Positions 4,960 through 5,760 of a DNA stretch of 5,760 nucleotides are shown piece by piece. Made by a program: the position numbers and the translations under genes. The notes below the pieces were generated by a model. That model ran no database searches. It had not been told where the DNA came from and was given only the letters and a program-made list of their open reading frames with translations. The number at the start of each line of letters is the position of its first letter. Position 1 is the first letter of the stretch. Source of the stretch: Patescibacteria group bacterium (GTDB lineage Bacteria > Patescibacteriota > WWE3 > UBA101185 > UBA10185); assembly GCA_018818485.1 (NCBI GenBank), contig JAHIRX010000017.1:1-5760 (forward strand), read 5' to 3'.

Positions 4960-5523
4960 ATGAGCAGAGTAGGAAAAACACCAATTGAGATACCAGCAGG
5001 AATAACCGTTGAAGTTTCGGAATCTAAGGTCGTTGTTAAAGGCCCTAAAGGTGAACTAAGTCAAGATATTAGACATGAGGTACAAGTTGACGTGAAAGAA
5101 GGCCAGGTTTTGGTAAGTGTTAATAAAGAGACTAAGAAAGCACCAGCTTTTTGGGGTTTAACAAGAGCCTTGATTGCCAATATGATAAAGGGCGTGTCCG
5201 AAGGTTTTGAAAAGAAATTAGAGCTTGTTGGAGTAGGTTACAGAGCAAAGCAGGTATCAAACGACACAATAGAGATGACCTTAGGTTTTTCGCATTCTAT
5301 TAAGTTTAAAGCACCAGAGAGTGTAGAGCTTAAGGTTGAGGATGAAAAAAATATTACTGTAACAGGTCCAAACAAACAACTTGTTGGTCTAGCAGCAGCA
5401 AACATTAGAAAATTTAGAAAACCAGAGCCCTACAAGGGAAAAGGTGTTAGATACAAAGATGAGGTTGTTAGAAAGAAGCCTGGTAAAGCAGGAAAAGTTG
5501 GTGCTGGTGGAGCAGGAGCCTAA
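4960..5523 (+). CDS. rplF: 50S ribosomal protein L6
   Basis: L6 binds 23S rRNA helix 97 next to the sarcin-ricin loop and supports elongation factor binding. The 187-residue product begins MSRVGKTPIEIPAG (1-14) and has VVVKGPKGEL (24-33), FWGLTRALIANMIKGVSEGFEKKLELVGVGYRA (64-96) and LGFSHSI (108-114). The second fold repeat ends in the signature EPYKGKGVRY (156-165). Small departures are Ser for Pro after GFSH and Lys for Pro before PEPYKGKG. After RKKPGK there is an added Gly/Ala-rich tail (177-187) beyond the usual end. GAGGT at 4946-4950, 9 nt upstream, supports the start. Confidence 0.97.
   Translation: MSRVGKTPIEIPAGITVEVSESKVVVKGPKGELSQDIRHEVQVDVKEGQVLVSVNKETKKAPAFWGLTRALIANMIKGVSEGFEKKLELVGVGYRAKQVSNDTIEMTLGFSHSIKFKAPESVELKVEDEKNITVTGPNKQLVGLAAANIRKFRKPEPYKGKGVRYKDEVVRKKPGKAGKVGAGGAGA
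5514..5518 (+). promoter_or_regulatory. Shine-Dalgarno site for L18 inside the L6 tail
   Basis: AGGAG lies 6 nt before the L18 ATG at 5525, within codons of the Gly/Ala-rich end of L6. The coding tail thus also supplies the ribosome binding site for the next gene. Confidence 0.65.
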
Positions 5524-5524
5524 T

Positions 5525-5760
5525 ATGTATCGCGTAAAATTAAGAAAAACAGGTAAAGAGAAAAGAAAACTAAGAGTGAGAAACAAGGTTTTTGGAACAA
5601 GTCAAAAACCAAGACTTTCTGTTTTTAGGTCCAATAAAAATATAAGAGTACAACTTATAGATGACGAGAACAGGATCACACTTGTTAGTTCTGAGTCAAC
5701 TTCTCATAAAGGGAAAACTAAGACAGAGGTGGCTTCTGAGGTTGGTAAAGAACTTGCTAA
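5525..5760 (+). CDS. rplR: 50S ribosomal protein L18, 5' part only
   Basis: L18 binds 5S rRNA together with L5 and attaches it to the central protuberance. The window ends inside the gene after 78 codons plus two bases, so the C-terminal third or so is missing. The visible part shows the basic N-terminal tail (MYRVKLRKTGKEKRKLRVR), the conserved KPRLSVFRSNKNIRVQLIDD (28-47) and TLVSSES (52-58), then KTEVASEVGKELA (66-78), all in family order. The start follows L6 by one base. Standard order predicts S5 and L15 next, with or without L30. Checking L30 there would help test a Candidate Phyla Radiation origin, since that group generally lacks it. Confidence 0.95.
   Translation, partial: MYRVKLRKTGKEKRKLRVRNKVFGTSQKPRLSVFRSNKNIRVQLIDDENRITLVSSESTSHKGKTKTEVASEVGKELA

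Noticed and set aside
1..5760. A hidden undescribed system in the window
   Set aside because: Every base from 1 to 5760 is accounted for by ribosomal protein genes in canonical order with gaps of at most 2 nt. No repeats, RNA genes, mobile element ends or foreign genes are visible.

Overview
The window is one unbroken run of ribosomal protein genes, all on the + strand, matching the bacterial S10-spc cluster. The order is L23 (3' end only), L2, S19, L22, S3, L16, L29, S17, L14, L24, L5, S14, S8, L6, L18 (5' part only). This is the canonical bacterial order with nothing inserted, lost or rearranged. There are no RNA genes, mobile elements, CRISPR arrays or non-ribosomal genes, and I see no novel system.

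Organism: a bacterium with an AT-rich genome. Codons favour A/T in third position, proteins are rich in Lys, and all 14 stop codons visible are TAA. S14 is the short zinc-binding type with two CxxC pairs. The genes are packed very tightly, with junctions from an 8-nt overlap to a 2-nt gap. The proteins are clearly bacterial but several normally invariant loops diverge (L2, L16, L22). Together this suggests a streamlined or deep lineage such as the Candidate Phyla Radiation (Patescibacteria). That placement is inference, I cannot name a phylum, and another low-GC lineage is possible. All genes read through under the standard bacterial code; Trp is TGG and nothing requires TGA recoding.

Layout: 1-3150 is the S10-operon part (L23 to S17), whose products are mostly early-binding large-subunit proteins plus S19 and S3 of the small-subunit head. 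3150-5760 is the spc part (L14 to L18). The two halves join at a TAATG stop/start overlap at 3148-3152, leaving no room for a separate promoter or terminator. The cluster is therefore probably co-transcribed from a promoter upstream of the window. Most genes have a clear Shine-Dalgarno site inside the end of the preceding gene. L29, L5 and S8 have only weak ones and probably depend on translational coupling.

The points most worth a second look are within protein sequences: the L2 loop near the peptidyl transferase centre lacks the usual PHGGG motif and has two extra residues before it; L2 also lacks a second glycine triplet near its N-terminus; L16 lacks one glycine next to its tRNA-facing arginine; and L22 has an unusual exit-tunnel hairpin.
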